Assembly: GCF_023074175.1 (NCBI RefSeq)
Contig: NZ_JADPKS010000024.1
Coordinates: 62,001 to 126,000 of the forward strand
DNA: 64,000 nt
Direction: 5' to 3'
Origin: Bradyrhizobium sp. 139
GTDB taxonomy: Bacteria; Pseudomonadota; Alphaproteobacteria; Rhizobiales; Xanthobacteraceae
Part shown: positions 40,779 to 49,282 of the stretch, piece by piece
How the letters are laid out: each line of letters opens with the position of its first letter
Position numbering within the stretch: position 1 is the stretch's first letter
The notes under the pieces: model-generated
Database searches by the model: none
What the model saw: only the letters and a program-made list of their open reading frames with translations
Told to the model about the DNA's origin: nothing
Made by a program: the position numbers and the translations under genes

Positions 40779-41168
40779 ATGACCTTGCAGATGTGTGAAG
40801 AGGCCGCCATGGCCGCGATCGCCCTTCAGGCTACCCGTCGCCGGCCTGAGAGCAGGCAGACGCAGGCGACCGTACTCAGGCCGCTCGATCCGGATGTCGT
40901 CAGTGCCGCCATTCCCGCGTTCTTCATCGGACGCAACGGCGCCGGGCTCTGGGTCGCGCGCGAGGCGAACGGACGCGTCGGCGGTCTGTTCCTGTTCAGG
41001 AGCTCCGCGGTCGATTTCGCCAACCGGCAGAGCCGGCCGACACGGTGCGCGCTGGTGTTTCCCGCCGAGACTTTCGAGCTCGACATCGAGAACCGCGGCA
41101 ATCCCCTGATCATGGCGGCGGCAACCAGACAGCTCCTTGCACGCGTGGCGGCAAGGCTGCGGACATGA
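40779..41168 (+). CDS. Small unknown protein with IGRN/GGLF signature (copy 2), 129 residues
   Basis: Contains FIGRNGAGLWVAREANGRVG followed by GLFLFRSSAVDFA, then ETFELDIENRGNPL. It aligns by eye with the 84-residue protein at 38837 across the IGRN...GGLF core and the following E.ELD segment, with an N-terminal extension of ~40 residues. No known function. Its stop overlaps the next mini-gene (ATGA), a sign of translational coupling. Confidence 0.78.
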   Translation: MTLQMCEEAAMAAIALQATRRRPESRQTQATVLRPLDPDVVSAAIPAFFIGRNGAGLWVAREANGRVGGLFLFRSSAVDFANRQSRPTRCALVFPAETFELDIENRGNPLIMAAATRQLLARVAARLRT

Positions 41169-41257
41169 TCGAGCTCAAGGTCGCCATCCTGGTTGCGTTG
41201 ATGGCTGCATTGCTGCTCGGCATGTGCGTGGGCGCCACGCCCACCCCGGACAAGTAG
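41165..41257 (+). CDS. 30-residue membrane peptide
   Basis: Starts with ATGA overlapping the previous stop. The product is a hydrophobic helix (MIELKVAILVALMAALLLGM, then CVGATPTPDK). It could be a small membrane peptide or a lipoprotein-like signal; the Cys at position 21 follows LLLGM, not a good lipobox. Unknown function. Confidence 0.55.
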   Translation: MIELKVAILVALMAALLLGMCVGATPTPDK

Positions 41258-41258
41258 C

Positions 41259-41387
41259 ATGCAACTCCTCAAGGGAAATCTGGAGCAGGCGGTCGCCACG
41301 ACCATCCTGACGATGACACTAAGCCTGATCTGGGGCGCCATCCTGACGCTCGTGATCACACTCCTTGCGCGCGGGCTCGGGGTCTAA
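41259..41387 (+). CDS. 42-residue membrane peptide
   Basis: ATG 41259 lies one base after the preceding stop. The peptide has a short polar start (MQLLKGNLEQA) and one long hydrophobic helix (TLSLIWGAILTLVITLLARG). It is the third gene of a coupled chain with the IGRN copy 2 gene. Unknown function; the tandem arrangement of mini membrane proteins supports a real gene. Confidence 0.55.
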   Translation: MQLLKGNLEQAVATTILTMTLSLIWGAILTLVITLLARGLGV

Positions 41388-41521
41388 AGCTTCCGCACCG
41401 CGATCGACCGTGAATTGACCATGGCTGCCCACGAGGCGAGGAGCCGGACGCGCAGCGCGGTTGCGATGCCCGAGGCCGCGTATCCCGCGGAAAAAACCCG
41501 GTCGATCTGGCGCAATTTCAC
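41384..41521 (-). CDS. Possible 45-residue peptide, divergent from upp
   Basis: A GTG-initiated ORF on the - strand with gene-like codon use, product rich in Ala/Arg/Leu (FSAGYAASGIATALRVRLLA). It ends four bases inside the convergent 42-residue gene. There is no clear ribosome-binding site. It may be a gene remnant or chance. Confidence 0.22.
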   Translation of the reverse strand: MKLRQIDRVFSAGYAASGIATALRVRLLASWAAMVNSRSIAVRKL

Positions 41522-41542
41522 GGAACCGTGTAGAGCGGTTTC

Positions 41543-42178
41543 ATGAGCACCAGCAACGTCAACGTCGTCGCCCATCCCCTGGTCCAGCACAAGCTCTCGC
41601 TGATGCGGGAGAAGGACCGCTCGACCAAGAGTTTTCGCGAGATCCTGAACGAGATCGGGATGCTGCTCTGTTACGAGGTGACGCGCGATCTGCCGCTGGA
41701 GCTGGTGGACATCGAGACGCCGATCTCGCCGATGCGGGCGCCGAAAATCGCCGGCAAGAAGCTCACGCTGGCGCCGATCCTGCGCGCGGGCGTCGGCTTT
41801 CTCGACGGCATGCTGGCGCTGATGCCCTCGGCGCGCATCGCCCATATCGGGCTCTACCGCGACCCCGAGACATTGCAGGCCGTGGAATATTACTTCAAGG
41901 CGCCGCAGGACCTGTCGGACCGCACCGTGATTCTGATGGACCCGATGCTGGCGACCGGCAACTCGGCCTGCGCCGGCGCCTCCCTGCTCAAGGCGCGCGG
42001 CGCCCGCGACATCCGCTTCGTCTGCCTTCTGGCCGCGCCCGAGGGCATCGCGCAGTTCCAGAGCGAGCATCCCGATGTGCCGGTCTGGACCGCCGCGATC
42101 GACGAGCGGCTCAACGACCACGGCTACATCGTGCCGGGCCTGGGCGACGCTGGCGACCGGATGTTCGGCACCAAGTAG
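41543..42178 (+). CDS. upp: Uracil phosphoribosyltransferase
   Basis: Makes UMP from uracil and PRPP for pyrimidine salvage. 211 residues, typical. It contains the flexible arm [14 protein letters not shown], the PRPP-binding motif [12 protein letters not shown] (~130-141), and the C-terminal uracil-binding region [17 protein letters not shown]. The ATG follows a short gap without strong promoter features that I can name. Confidence 0.95.
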   Translation: MSTSNVNVVAHPLVQHKLSLMREKDRSTKSFREILNEIGMLLCYEVTRDLPLELVDIETPISPMRAPKIAGKKLTLAPILRAGVGFLDGMLALMPSARIAHIGLYRDPETLQAVEYYFKAPQDLSDRTVILMDPMLATGNSACAGASLLKARGARDIRFVCLLAAPEGIAQFQSEHPDVPVWTAAIDERLNDHGYIVPGLGDAGDRMFGTK

Positions 42179-42211
42179 ACAGGTTTGCCCGATCGGGTTA
42201 GTCCGGTTGCC

Positions 42212-43582
42212 ATGAGCGCCAGCCAATTTTCGCTGCAATCGCTAATCGGCACCGAGCCCGCCGCGAATCCCCCTTTCGTATTCGACGGCATGCCGGTCTC
42301 GCACGCGGCATTCTCAGCCAAGGTCGAGCAGACCGCCGCCTGGCTCGCTGCCCAAGGCGTCGGCAAGGGCGACGTGGTCGCAGTCTGGCTGGTCAACCGA
42401 ATTGAATGGATCGCGCTGCTGTTCGCCGCCGCCCGCTGTGGTGCAATCGTCGCTGCCGTCAACACGCGCTACCGCAGCGCGGAAGTCGCGCACCTGCTCA
42501 AGGTGGCCGGCGCGAAGCTGATGGTGGTCGAGGCCGCGTTCCGCTCGATCGACTTTGCAGCCATCCTCGCCGATGTCACCAAGGACGAAGTGCCTGCGCT
42601 GCAAAGGCTCGCGGTGGTCGGCGGGGATGCGATCCCCGCGCACTGGCCCTGTGTGCGCTTCGATGCCTTCGACCGGTCTTATCCACCGGCTCCGCCGCTT
42701 CAGGACGATGTCGATCTGCCGGTGCTGCTCTACACGACATCAGGCACGACCAAGGGGCCGAAGCTCGTCGCGCATTCACAGCGGACGTTAGCAACCCATG
42801 CCGTTTGCGTCGCCACGGCGCTCCAGCTCTCGCCCGAGCGCCATTCATTGTTGGCCATGCTGCCGTTCTGCGGCACCTTCGGCATGACAAGTCTGCTCGG
42901 GTTCATCGCCGCAGGCGCGACCATACATGTGCTCGATGCTTTCGAGGCGGGCCCGGCGTTGCAGCTCCTCGGCGGACACAAGATCACGCACGCCTTCGGC
43001 TCCGACGAGATGTTCCGCCGCATCCTCGCGCTCGCCGATACGCCACGGCCATTCCCGCATCTCGACGTCTGCGGCTTCGCCGCGTTCCAGCAGGGCGTCT
43101 CCGGCGAGCTCGAGATCAGCGCGCCCTCGCGCTTCCTCGGCTATTTCAACAACCCCGAAGCGACGCGCGATGCGATCACCGCGGACGGCTTCTTCCGCAC
43201 CGGCGATATCGGCCGGCTGCACGGCGACGGCGCCTTCGTCTACGAGACCCGTGCGGGCGATGCGATGCGGCTCGGCGGCTTCCTGGTTGCGCCCGGCGAG
43301 ATCGAGGATGAGCTCAAATCCTGCGCTGGCGTTGCCGATGCCCAAGTCGTCGCGGTCGATATGAAAGGGAACGCGCGCTGCGTCGCTTTCGTGATCCCGG
43401 CCGAAGCGCCGCCTCGGCCGGAGGCGCTGGTCGCGCGCCTGCGCGAGCGCTTGGCCGGCTACAAGATCCCGGCTCGGATCTATATCGTCGACGCGTTCCC
43501 CGTCACCGACAGCGCCAATGGCGTCAAAATCCAGCGCGCCAGGCTCCGCGCCATGGCGATGGAGCAGATTGCCGCCGAATAG
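42212..43582 (+). CDS. Acyl-CoA synthetase-like (AMP-binding) protein with internal deletion
   Basis: The 456-residue protein has the ANL adenylation start (GDVVAVWLVNRIEWI), the P-loop-like motif LLYTTSGTTKGPKLV (~173-187) and the C-terminal motifs GYFNNPEATRDAITADGFFR and TGDIGRLHGD. At residues ~290-297 the sequence jumps from the HLDVCGFAAF segment straight to GVSGELEIS. In complete homologues about 70-90 residues lie between, including the YGSSE-type A5 motif that binds AMP and acyl group. Family length is ~520-550, so this looks like an in-frame internal deletion and probable loss of activity. The C-terminal Lys in GVKIQRARLR could correspond to the A10 lysine. It starts at ATG 42212. 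Confidence 0.75.
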   Translation: MSASQFSLQSLIGTEPAANPPFVFDGMPVSHAAFSAKVEQTAAWLAAQGVGKGDVVAVWLVNRIEWIALLFAAARCGAIVAAVNTRYRSAEVAHLLKVAGAKLMVVEAAFRSIDFAAILADVTKDEVPALQRLAVVGGDAIPAHWPCVRFDAFDRSYPPAPPLQDDVDLPVLLYTTSGTTKGPKLVAHSQRTLATHAVCVATALQLSPERHSLLAMLPFCGTFGMTSLLGFIAAGATIHVLDAFEAGPALQLLGGHKITHAFGSDEMFRRILALADTPRPFPHLDVCGFAAFQQGVSGELEISAPSRFLGYFNNPEATRDAITADGFFRTGDIGRLHGDGAFVYETRAGDAMRLGGFLVAPGEIEDELKSCAGVADAQVVAVDMKGNARCVAFVIPAEAPPRPEALVARLRERLAGYKIPARIYIVDAFPVTDSANGVKIQRARLRAMAMEQIAAE

Positions 43583-43588
43583 GCCGGC

Positions 43589-44500
43589 CTATTTCAGATA
43601 GCTCGCGAGATTGAGGCTCAGGATCTTGCCGAGCGCCGAATAAGATGCGGTGAGCTGCGCCTGGTAGGTCGAGAGCTGCGCCGTGATCGCGGCGACGTCG
43701 ACGCTGGTGAGGTCGTTCGAGAGCGTCTCGGCATAGCTCTTGTAATCGGTCTGGCGGGCGCTCGCCGTCTCGATCGACGACGCCGCATTCGACAGCTTGG
43801 CCTGCACCGCCGCAGTGTCGTCGAGCGCCGTGCTGGCGAGATCGAGCGCGCTGGAGATGTCGGAGGACGACAGCGAAGTGCTGTTGGCCACGAACTTCAG
43901 GACGCGCATCACCTCCTCGAACGCCGAATTGTCGGCTGTGACGCCGTAGGACACGGTCTCGTCGGCAGCGACGCGCACCGAGGCGATCTCGTCGTCGCCA
44001 TTATAGTAGCTGGTGTCTGCTGTCGTGGTGGAGCCGGTGCCGGACGAAAAGTTCGCGAGATCGATCGGCGCCGTGTCCGTCTTGCCGCCGGCAAAGACAT
44101 ACTGCCCGTCATATTGCGTGTTCATGAGCGAACCCATCTCCTCCAGCAACTGCTGGGCCGAACCGATCACCGAGTTCGTCTCGGTCGAGCTCCCGGTCGA
44201 GGCGGCGCTGAGCTGGGAACGGAGCTGGGTGAGGATGTCGGTCATCGAGCCGACGGCCGAATACATCACCTGGACCTTGCTGTCGGCGAGCGTGGCGGCA
44301 TCGATATAGGATTGCGCGCGCGTCACCGAAACCTGGAGATTGACGACATGCTGCGCGTCCGCGCCATAGCCTCCGAAATCGGTCGAGATGACGCCCGAGG
44401 ATTCCTGGATCTGCTTGTTGGCCATGACCGACTCCACCCGCATGGCGTCGGCGATCATCTTGTTCGACTGGGCGAATGTGGCCACACGCATCGCGACCAT
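43589..44500 (-). CDS. flgL: Flagellar hook-filament junction protein FlgL
   Basis: A 303-residue flagellin-like protein with helical N- and C-termini (ATFAQSNKMIADAMRVESVM; LSTYQAQLTASYSALGKIL) and an internal YDGQYVFAGGKTDTAPI segment characteristic of FlgL. It sits at the filament base beside FlgK. ATG 44500 is preceded by AAGAGGGG. It starts 13 bp after flgK, as in most flgKL pairs, and converges with the acyl-CoA synthetase-like gene. Confidence 0.88.
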   Translation of the reverse strand: MVAMRVATFAQSNKMIADAMRVESVMANKQIQESSGVISTDFGGYGADAQHVVNLQVSVTRAQSYIDAATLADSKVQVMYSAVGSMTDILTQLRSQLSAASTGSSTETNSVIGSAQQLLEEMGSLMNTQYDGQYVFAGGKTDTAPIDLANFSSGTGSTTTADTSYYNGDDEIASVRVAADETVSYGVTADNSAFEEVMRVLKFVANSTSLSSSDISSALDLASTALDDTAAVQAKLSNAASSIETASARQTDYKSYAETLSNDLTSVDVAAITAQLSTYQAQLTASYSALGKILSLNLASYLK

Positions 44501-44513
44501 GGCGCATCCCCTC

Positions 44514-46289
44514 TTACGTCGACTGCACGGCGGTGAGCAGCGCCGAGTACATGGAGTTGATGGCCTGGATCAGCGCGGAAGCCGCCGAATATTTATTCTG
44601 GAGCGTACTGAGCTTGGCGGATTCCTCGTCGAGGTTGACGCCCGATTGCGACGACAGCGAGCTCGCATAGGTCGACTGCGCGGTCTCCTTGGCGGTGTAG
44701 TTGGCGGACGCCTGCGAGGATTTGCTCGCGACGTCGGACACGATGCTCGATGCATAATCGGCAAAGGAGCCGGTGGTAGCGGCGAGCCCGCCGGTGGAGG
44801 AAAATGTCCGGGAGTCCGTCAAAGCGTCGTAGAAGGCATTGACGAGGGTGGCAGACCCCGACGACAGCACCGAGCTACCAAGCGTCAGGCTCGGCGAGGA
44901 GTCCAGCGTCGCGAGCTGAAGCTCGTTCGTTCCGGACAGGATCTTGCTGTTGACGGCGATATCCGCCGCACTCGTTCCGGTCACGAGATCGTTGAGGCCA
45001 AAATAATCCGAAAATCCTTCACTCGAACTCCCCATCGAGCTCGTCATCTCGTTGATGGCAACGCCATTGCCCGAGCCGGTCGCCGCAATTGAGAGATGGC
45101 CGGCCGAATCGACTGAGGCCGACAGTCCGGAGATGCCGTTGATCGCGGTGACGAGATCGCCGACCGTCGAATAGGACGACAGATCGAGATCGCCATAAGA
45201 GACCAGATTGCCGCTCTGGTCGGTGACCGCAAGGCGCACCGTTCCGGTGGCGGAGAGCGCCGTGCTGCTGGTGATGCTGGTCGTGCCGGTGAGGCTCGTC
45301 GGTGCCGGCACCGCGGAAGCGCTGTTCGAGACGCTGTTCATCGCCGACGCAAGCTGCTGCGCGAGCTGGTCGAGTTGCGACTGCGCCGCCGGCAGGGTCT
45401 TGTCACGGAGCGCAATTAGCGCGCCGATATCGCCGCCGGTGATCTGCGAGGTGATGTCGACGCCATTCACCGTGACCGCGCTGAAGCCACTCGACGAAGA
45501 ACCTGCGGTGTAAGTCGTCGATGAGGTCACATTCGACGCGGCAGTGTAGCTGATCGTATGCGCGCTGCTGTCGAGCAGCGCCTGACCAGATGTGGTGTAG
45601 ATCTGGAGATCGCCGTTCGACGCCGTGAAATAGCTGATGTTCATCTGGGAAGCGACGTCCTGGAGCGCCGTGTTGCGCTGGTCTTCCAGGTCCGCGGTCG
45701 ACTGGCCGGTCGCTGCCGTCTGCTTGATCTGGGCGTTCAGATCCGCGATCTGCCGCAAGTCCGTGTTGACGTCGTCGATCGAAGACGCGATATGCTGATC
45801 GGCGTCGGCGCGGAGCTTCTGGATGCCGCTCGACGTCTCCCGCAACTGACTGGCGACGTCGTCGAGCGCGCTGATGACGTTGGATTGCAGCGAGGCGCTG
45901 CTCGGCGTACTCGCCAGCGACGACAGCGCCGATTCCAGCGAGGCAATGCTGTTGGCGAGCGAGGTTCCGATCGACGCATCGTCCGTGCTGCTGGTCGATC
46001 CGTAGAGCTTTTCGAGCGACGTCAGATAGGTATTCGTGGTGTCGGCCGAGCCGAGATCGGAGGTCGCCGAGATCAGCGACTTCAACAGCAGCTTGTCGAC
46101 CGTCGAGGTGATGCCCGTCACCGTGACGCCGGTGCCGGCGCCATTGGTAACGCTGCTCGACTGGTTCGCAGTCTTCGTCGTATAGCCCGTCGTGTCGGCG
46201 TTCGAGATGTTCGACGAGGTCACGCTGATCTGCACCGACGTGGCCGACAGACCGCTGAAGGCGATTGATCGTGCGATATCGAGTGACAC
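44514..46289 (-). CDS. flgK: Flagellar hook-associated protein FlgK
   Basis: A 591-residue hook-associated protein 1. The N-terminus SLDIARSIAFSGLSATSVQI with SSNISNADTTGYTTK is the flagellar rod/hook ND0 motif, and the C-terminus (LSTLQNKYSAASALIQAINSMY) is the matching coiled-coil end. The middle is Ser/Thr-rich. The start is GTG 46289 with AAGGAA upstream; a longer frame to 46907 is the wrong-frame reading of the gene before it. Confidence 0.9.
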   Translation of the reverse strand: MSLDIARSIAFSGLSATSVQISVTSSNISNADTTGYTTKTANQSSSVTNGAGTGVTVTGITSTVDKLLLKSLISATSDLGSADTTNTYLTSLEKLYGSTSSTDDASIGTSLANSIASLESALSSLASTPSSASLQSNVISALDDVASQLRETSSGIQKLRADADQHIASSIDDVNTDLRQIADLNAQIKQTAATGQSTADLEDQRNTALQDVASQMNISYFTASNGDLQIYTTSGQALLDSSAHTISYTAASNVTSSTTYTAGSSSSGFSAVTVNGVDITSQITGGDIGALIALRDKTLPAAQSQLDQLAQQLASAMNSVSNSASAVPAPTSLTGTTSITSSTALSATGTVRLAVTDQSGNLVSYGDLDLSSYSTVGDLVTAINGISGLSASVDSAGHLSIAATGSGNGVAINEMTSSMGSSSEGFSDYFGLNDLVTGTSAADIAVNSKILSGTNELQLATLDSSPSLTLGSSVLSSGSATLVNAFYDALTDSRTFSSTGGLAATTGSFADYASSIVSDVASKSSQASANYTAKETAQSTYASSLSSQSGVNLDEESAKLSTLQNKYSAASALIQAINSMYSALLTAVQST

Positions 46290-46306
46290 GGCGGGTTCCT
46301 TGCGGG

Positions 46307-46792
46307 TCAGGCGCTGCGGCTGGTGCCGCTGGAGACCGCGCGAGCGGCAACGCGGCCGGAGGCGCCATAGGGCGACACCGCCGCGATCTGTTCGCGGATC
46401 GCCTGCATGACGGCATCGATCCGGCGGTTGCTGGCCTCGATCGCTGCGCGCAGCCGCGCCAGATTCTCGTCCATCGCCCCGCGCAGCTTCAGGATCCGTT
46501 CCATGAGCTGCTCGCGCAGGATCCTGTCCCCTACGTTCAGGCTGGTCGTCCCCGCCGCGCATTCGGCAACGGTCCGTTCGAAAACCTCCGCCAGCCGGTT
46601 CTTCTCGTCGACCTGCTTCAGGCGCGACGCCGGCAGGCCCTTGGCGAGCTCCGCATTCTCCTCCGCGACCAGCGCGGTCAGCGTCTCGATCAGCACGATC
46701 AGCGACCTGATCCGGGCATCGCCATTTGCGGCGTTCACCCTGGTGGCTTGGCTCGCCGCTTGGCTCTTGGCTTGGGCTACAGTCATGGTCAT
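46307..46792 (-). CDS. FlgN-like flagellar export chaperone
   Basis: A 161-residue, almost wholly helical protein with conserved LIETLTALVAEENAELAKGL and a long coiled-coil C-terminal half ending in a variable Ser/Ala tail. FlgN-type chaperones keep FlgK and FlgL export-competent, and this gene sits directly before flgK. Sequence similarity to FlgN is weak, so the call leans on context and helical layout. Confidence 0.7.
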   Translation of the reverse strand: MTMTVAQAKSQAASQATRVNAANGDARIRSLIVLIETLTALVAEENAELAKGLPASRLKQVDEKNRLAEVFERTVAECAAGTTSLNVGDRILREQLMERILKLRGAMDENLARLRAAIEASNRRIDAVMQAIREQIAAVSPYGASGRVAARAVSSGTSRSA

Positions 46793-46801
46793 CGCCTTTT
46801 T

Positions 46802-47062
46802 CTAATTGTGCCGTTTGCCGCGGCCGGCCTGCGAGTTGCGCAAATATGCGCCGATCGCGGTCGCCCTGACGGTTGCCTGCCTCATCTGGCCCTCGACCTC
46901 CGCGCATTCCTTCAACAAGCCGCGGCGGGTCGTCTGAACGTCGTCGATCAGTGCAAGCAACTGCCTGCGCTCGCCGCCCTTGACGGTCGCGGCCCGCGCC
47001 ACCAGCCGACGTAGTCTGCGCAGCAGCGCCTCTCCGGCAGCGCTCGCCTTTTCGCTATGCAT
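46802..47062 (-). CDS. Small helical unknown protein in the flagellar cluster, 86 residues
   Basis: A very basic, helical protein (about 17 Arg) with LLRRLRRLVARAATVKGGER and a second helix around LIDDVQTTRRGLLKECAEVE. It lies between flgE and the FlgN-like gene, 3 bp after flgE and 9 bp before the next start, so it is clearly in the operon. No named family was recognised. Two-helix layout and position suggest a small export or assembly partner. Confidence 0.7.
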   Translation of the reverse strand: MHSEKASAAGEALLRRLRRLVARAATVKGGERRQLLALIDDVQTTRRGLLKECAEVEGQMRQATVRATAIGAYLRNSQAGRGKRHN

Positions 47063-47065
47063 CGC

Positions 47066-48331
47066 TCACCTCATCGCCGAGATCAGCGTGTCGTACATCT
47101 TGTTGACGGTCGAGATGACCTGCGAGGCCGCGGAATAAGCCTGCTGCGCCGAGATCATGTTGGAGAACTGGCTGCTGGTGTCGGTGGTCGAGGATTCCAG
47201 CTCGCTGCCGTAGATCGTGCCTGCGCCATTCTCGCCGGAGCCCTGCAACGAGGCGTTGCCCGACGTCACGGTCGCCGAGTAGATCCCGTCGCTAGAGACA
47301 GACAGGCCGTCGGGAGCGGCGAAGGTCGCCACCGCGATCTTGTAGATCGCGATCGTCTGACCGTTGGAGTAGGTGGCGTCGACCACGCCGTTCTTGCCGA
47401 TCGAGATGCTGGACAGCTTGCCGTAGGACAGGCCATCCGAATCGATGCTGGTGACGTTGACGGACGGCGTCGTCTCGCCGGAGGCGTATTGCGTCAGCCC
47501 GTCGGTCTTGCCGGCGGTGCCGAGATCCATGGTGATGGTGCCGTCGGCCGCGCCGTCGGTCCAGCCCGTGATCGAGACGGTCGCCGGATCCGGGCTGGTG
47601 CTCGCCAGCGAGCCGTCGCTGTTGAAGGTGATGTCGATCGTGCCCGAAGCGGTGCCCGTCGCGGTCGTCGTGTCCGAAGCCGACGTCGGATTTGCAAAAC
47701 TCGCACTCCAGGTGTTGGTGCCGGTCTTGCTCCAGGTGATCTGCATCGAATTCGCGGCGCCAAGCGAATCGTAGACGGTCATCGAACTGGTATAGGTGTC
47801 GCCGGTCGCCGCATCCGACGGCAAGTTGGCCGCGATCGTCGTCTTGGTGGTGGCACTTCCGCTGGTCGAGGCGACCTGGGTGTTGATCGCCTCGAGATTG
47901 CTCGCCGACTCGCTGCCGACGACATTGCCGTCGGCGTCGGTGCGCCACCCCTCCAGGTAATAGCCGTTGTTCTCGAGATAGCCGGCATTGTCGGTCGTGA
48001 AGGCACCGTTGCGGGTATAGGAGACAGTGCCGCCCGAGGTTGCGTTGGTCACCGCGAAGAAGCCAGACCCCTGGATCGCGACGTCGGTGGCGTTGGAGGT
48101 CGCGGCCAGCAGGCCCTGCTGGGTGATGTTGGCCCGGCCGGAGACGGTGACGCCGCCCGAGGCATAGGAGGTTGCATTGCTCGACGCCGTGACGAGCGCG
48201 TCGAACATCCCGCTTGTCGTCTTGTAGGCGGTCGTGTCGGAGTTGGCGATGTTATCGCTGATCATCGACAGGGACTGGCTCTGCGCGCTGAGCGCGGAGA
48301 TCGCCGAGGACAATGCACCGCTGAGACTCAT
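47066..48331 (-). CDS. flgE: Flagellar hook protein FlgE
   Basis: A 421-residue hook protein. The N-terminus (SLSGALSSAISALSAQSQSL followed by MISDNIANSDTTAYKTTS) is the rod/hook motif; the GSGFFAV segment (~80) and C-terminal SQFSNMISAQQAYSAASQVI are the FlgE family ends. The central part is a Ser/Thr/Asp-rich variable domain. It begins 19 bp after flgD. Confidence 0.92.
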   Translation of the reverse strand: MSLSGALSSAISALSAQSQSLSMISDNIANSDTTAYKTTSGMFDALVTASSNATSYASGGVTVSGRANITQQGLLAATSNATDVAIQGSGFFAVTNATSGGTVSYTRNGAFTTDNAGYLENNGYYLEGWRTDADGNVVGSESASNLEAINTQVASTSGSATTKTTIAANLPSDAATGDTYTSSMTVYDSLGAANSMQITWSKTGTNTWSASFANPTSASDTTTATGTASGTIDITFNSDGSLASTSPDPATVSITGWTDGAADGTITMDLGTAGKTDGLTQYASGETTPSVNVTSIDSDGLSYGKLSSISIGKNGVVDATYSNGQTIAIYKIAVATFAAPDGLSVSSDGIYSATVTSGNASLQGSGENGAGTIYGSELESSTTDTSSQFSNMISAQQAYSAASQVISTVNKMYDTLISAMR

Positions 48332-48350
48332 GATAGAACTCCGGAAGTGA

Positions 48351-49016
48351 TCAGGACGTGACGCCGATGATGTTGGCGGCGCTGACGGAAACGCCGTTGA
48401 CGGTGAGCGACGGTGTGGAGGTCGAGGTGTCGATGCCGGTCACCGTGCCGGTAACGGTCGTGTAGTTGAGGACCGAATTGCCGGTGGAATCCGTCGCGGT
48501 CACCGAGATCGTGTACTGGCCGCCATCGGTGAGCTGATTGGCGCTGGAGTCCTTGCCGTCCCAGGTAAAGCTGTTCGATCCGGCATTGCCGCTCCCGGTG
48601 CCGGTCCACACCGTTGAGCCCGAGGAGTCTTTGACGCTGATCGAGACGTTCGAGGCGGCCGAGGAGAGCGAGTAGCCGAACGTCGCCGAGCCGTTGCTCA
48701 GCGTCGAGGTGTCGGTCTTCGCCTCGACGGTGTGGCCGATATAGTTGACCGAGTTGAGCGTCACGAGGCTCGAAAACGAGCCCGCGAGCGAATTGAGGTT
48801 GGAATTGATCGACTGCTGGGAGGTGAAATTGGCGTAGGAGGTAAGCTGATTGACCAGGTCGGTGGTCGAGGTCGCATCCAGCGGATTCTGGTTCTGGAGC
48901 TCGCTGACGAGCAGGCTCAGGAAATCGCTGGACGTCAGCGTCGAATTGGACGACGTGCTCGACGACGACGACGTCGTCGTCGCAGTCGAAGCAGAACTCG
49001 TGGCGGAAACGGTCAT
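48351..49016 (-). CDS. flgD: Flagellar hook-cap protein FlgD
   Basis: A 221-residue hook assembly scaffold. After a low-complexity Ser/Thr N-terminus (~1-27) comes the FlgD signature LTSSDFLSLLVSELQNQNPL (~28-47), then ANFTSQQSINSNL, and a C-terminal FlgD Ig-like/Tudor part with FTWDGKDSSANQLTDGGQYT. The Ser/Thr N-terminus is encoded partly by a GAC/GTC triplet palindrome (48964-48981). The region upstream to 49282 (~265 bp) holds no other gene I can support. Confidence 0.93.
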   Translation of the reverse strand: MTVSATSSASTATTTSSSSSTSSNSTLTSSDFLSLLVSELQNQNPLDATSTTDLVNQLTSYANFTSQQSINSNLNSLAGSFSSLVTLNSVNYIGHTVEAKTDTSTLSNGSATFGYSLSSAASNVSISVKDSSGSTVWTGTGSGNAGSNSFTWDGKDSSANQLTDGGQYTISVTATDSTGNSVLNYTTVTGTVTGIDTSTSTPSLTVNGVSVSAANIIGVTS

Positions 49017-49282
49017 CAGAAACTCCGACTTTCTTGCGCGGCCGGCGACCAGATGTCTGGTCTGCGCGCTTGAAATCTGTGTGCTGATGAAACGGGTGGG
49101 CGCGCGGATTCAGGCGGGGATTCACGCGCGCGAAAATGGCTTTCAACACGGCAAAATCTGCCGCGTACATGCGTTAGAAGAGCGTGATGTCAGCTTGATT
49201 TGTTGCGGCGCGAGTGCGCTCCCTATCCCCGCAAGCGAGGCGAGGTGGAGACGCGAACCTCAGAAGTCGGAGAAAGACCCGT

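Noticed and set aside
41384-42238. 284-codon - strand open frame across upp
   Set aside because: Most of it is antisense to upp. Only the short 3' part outside upp was kept, as a low-confidence peptide.
46290-46907. N-terminal extension of FlgK
   Set aside because: It overlaps the FlgN-like and 86-residue genes in another frame and has no flagellar motif; the ND0 motif starts at GTG 46289.
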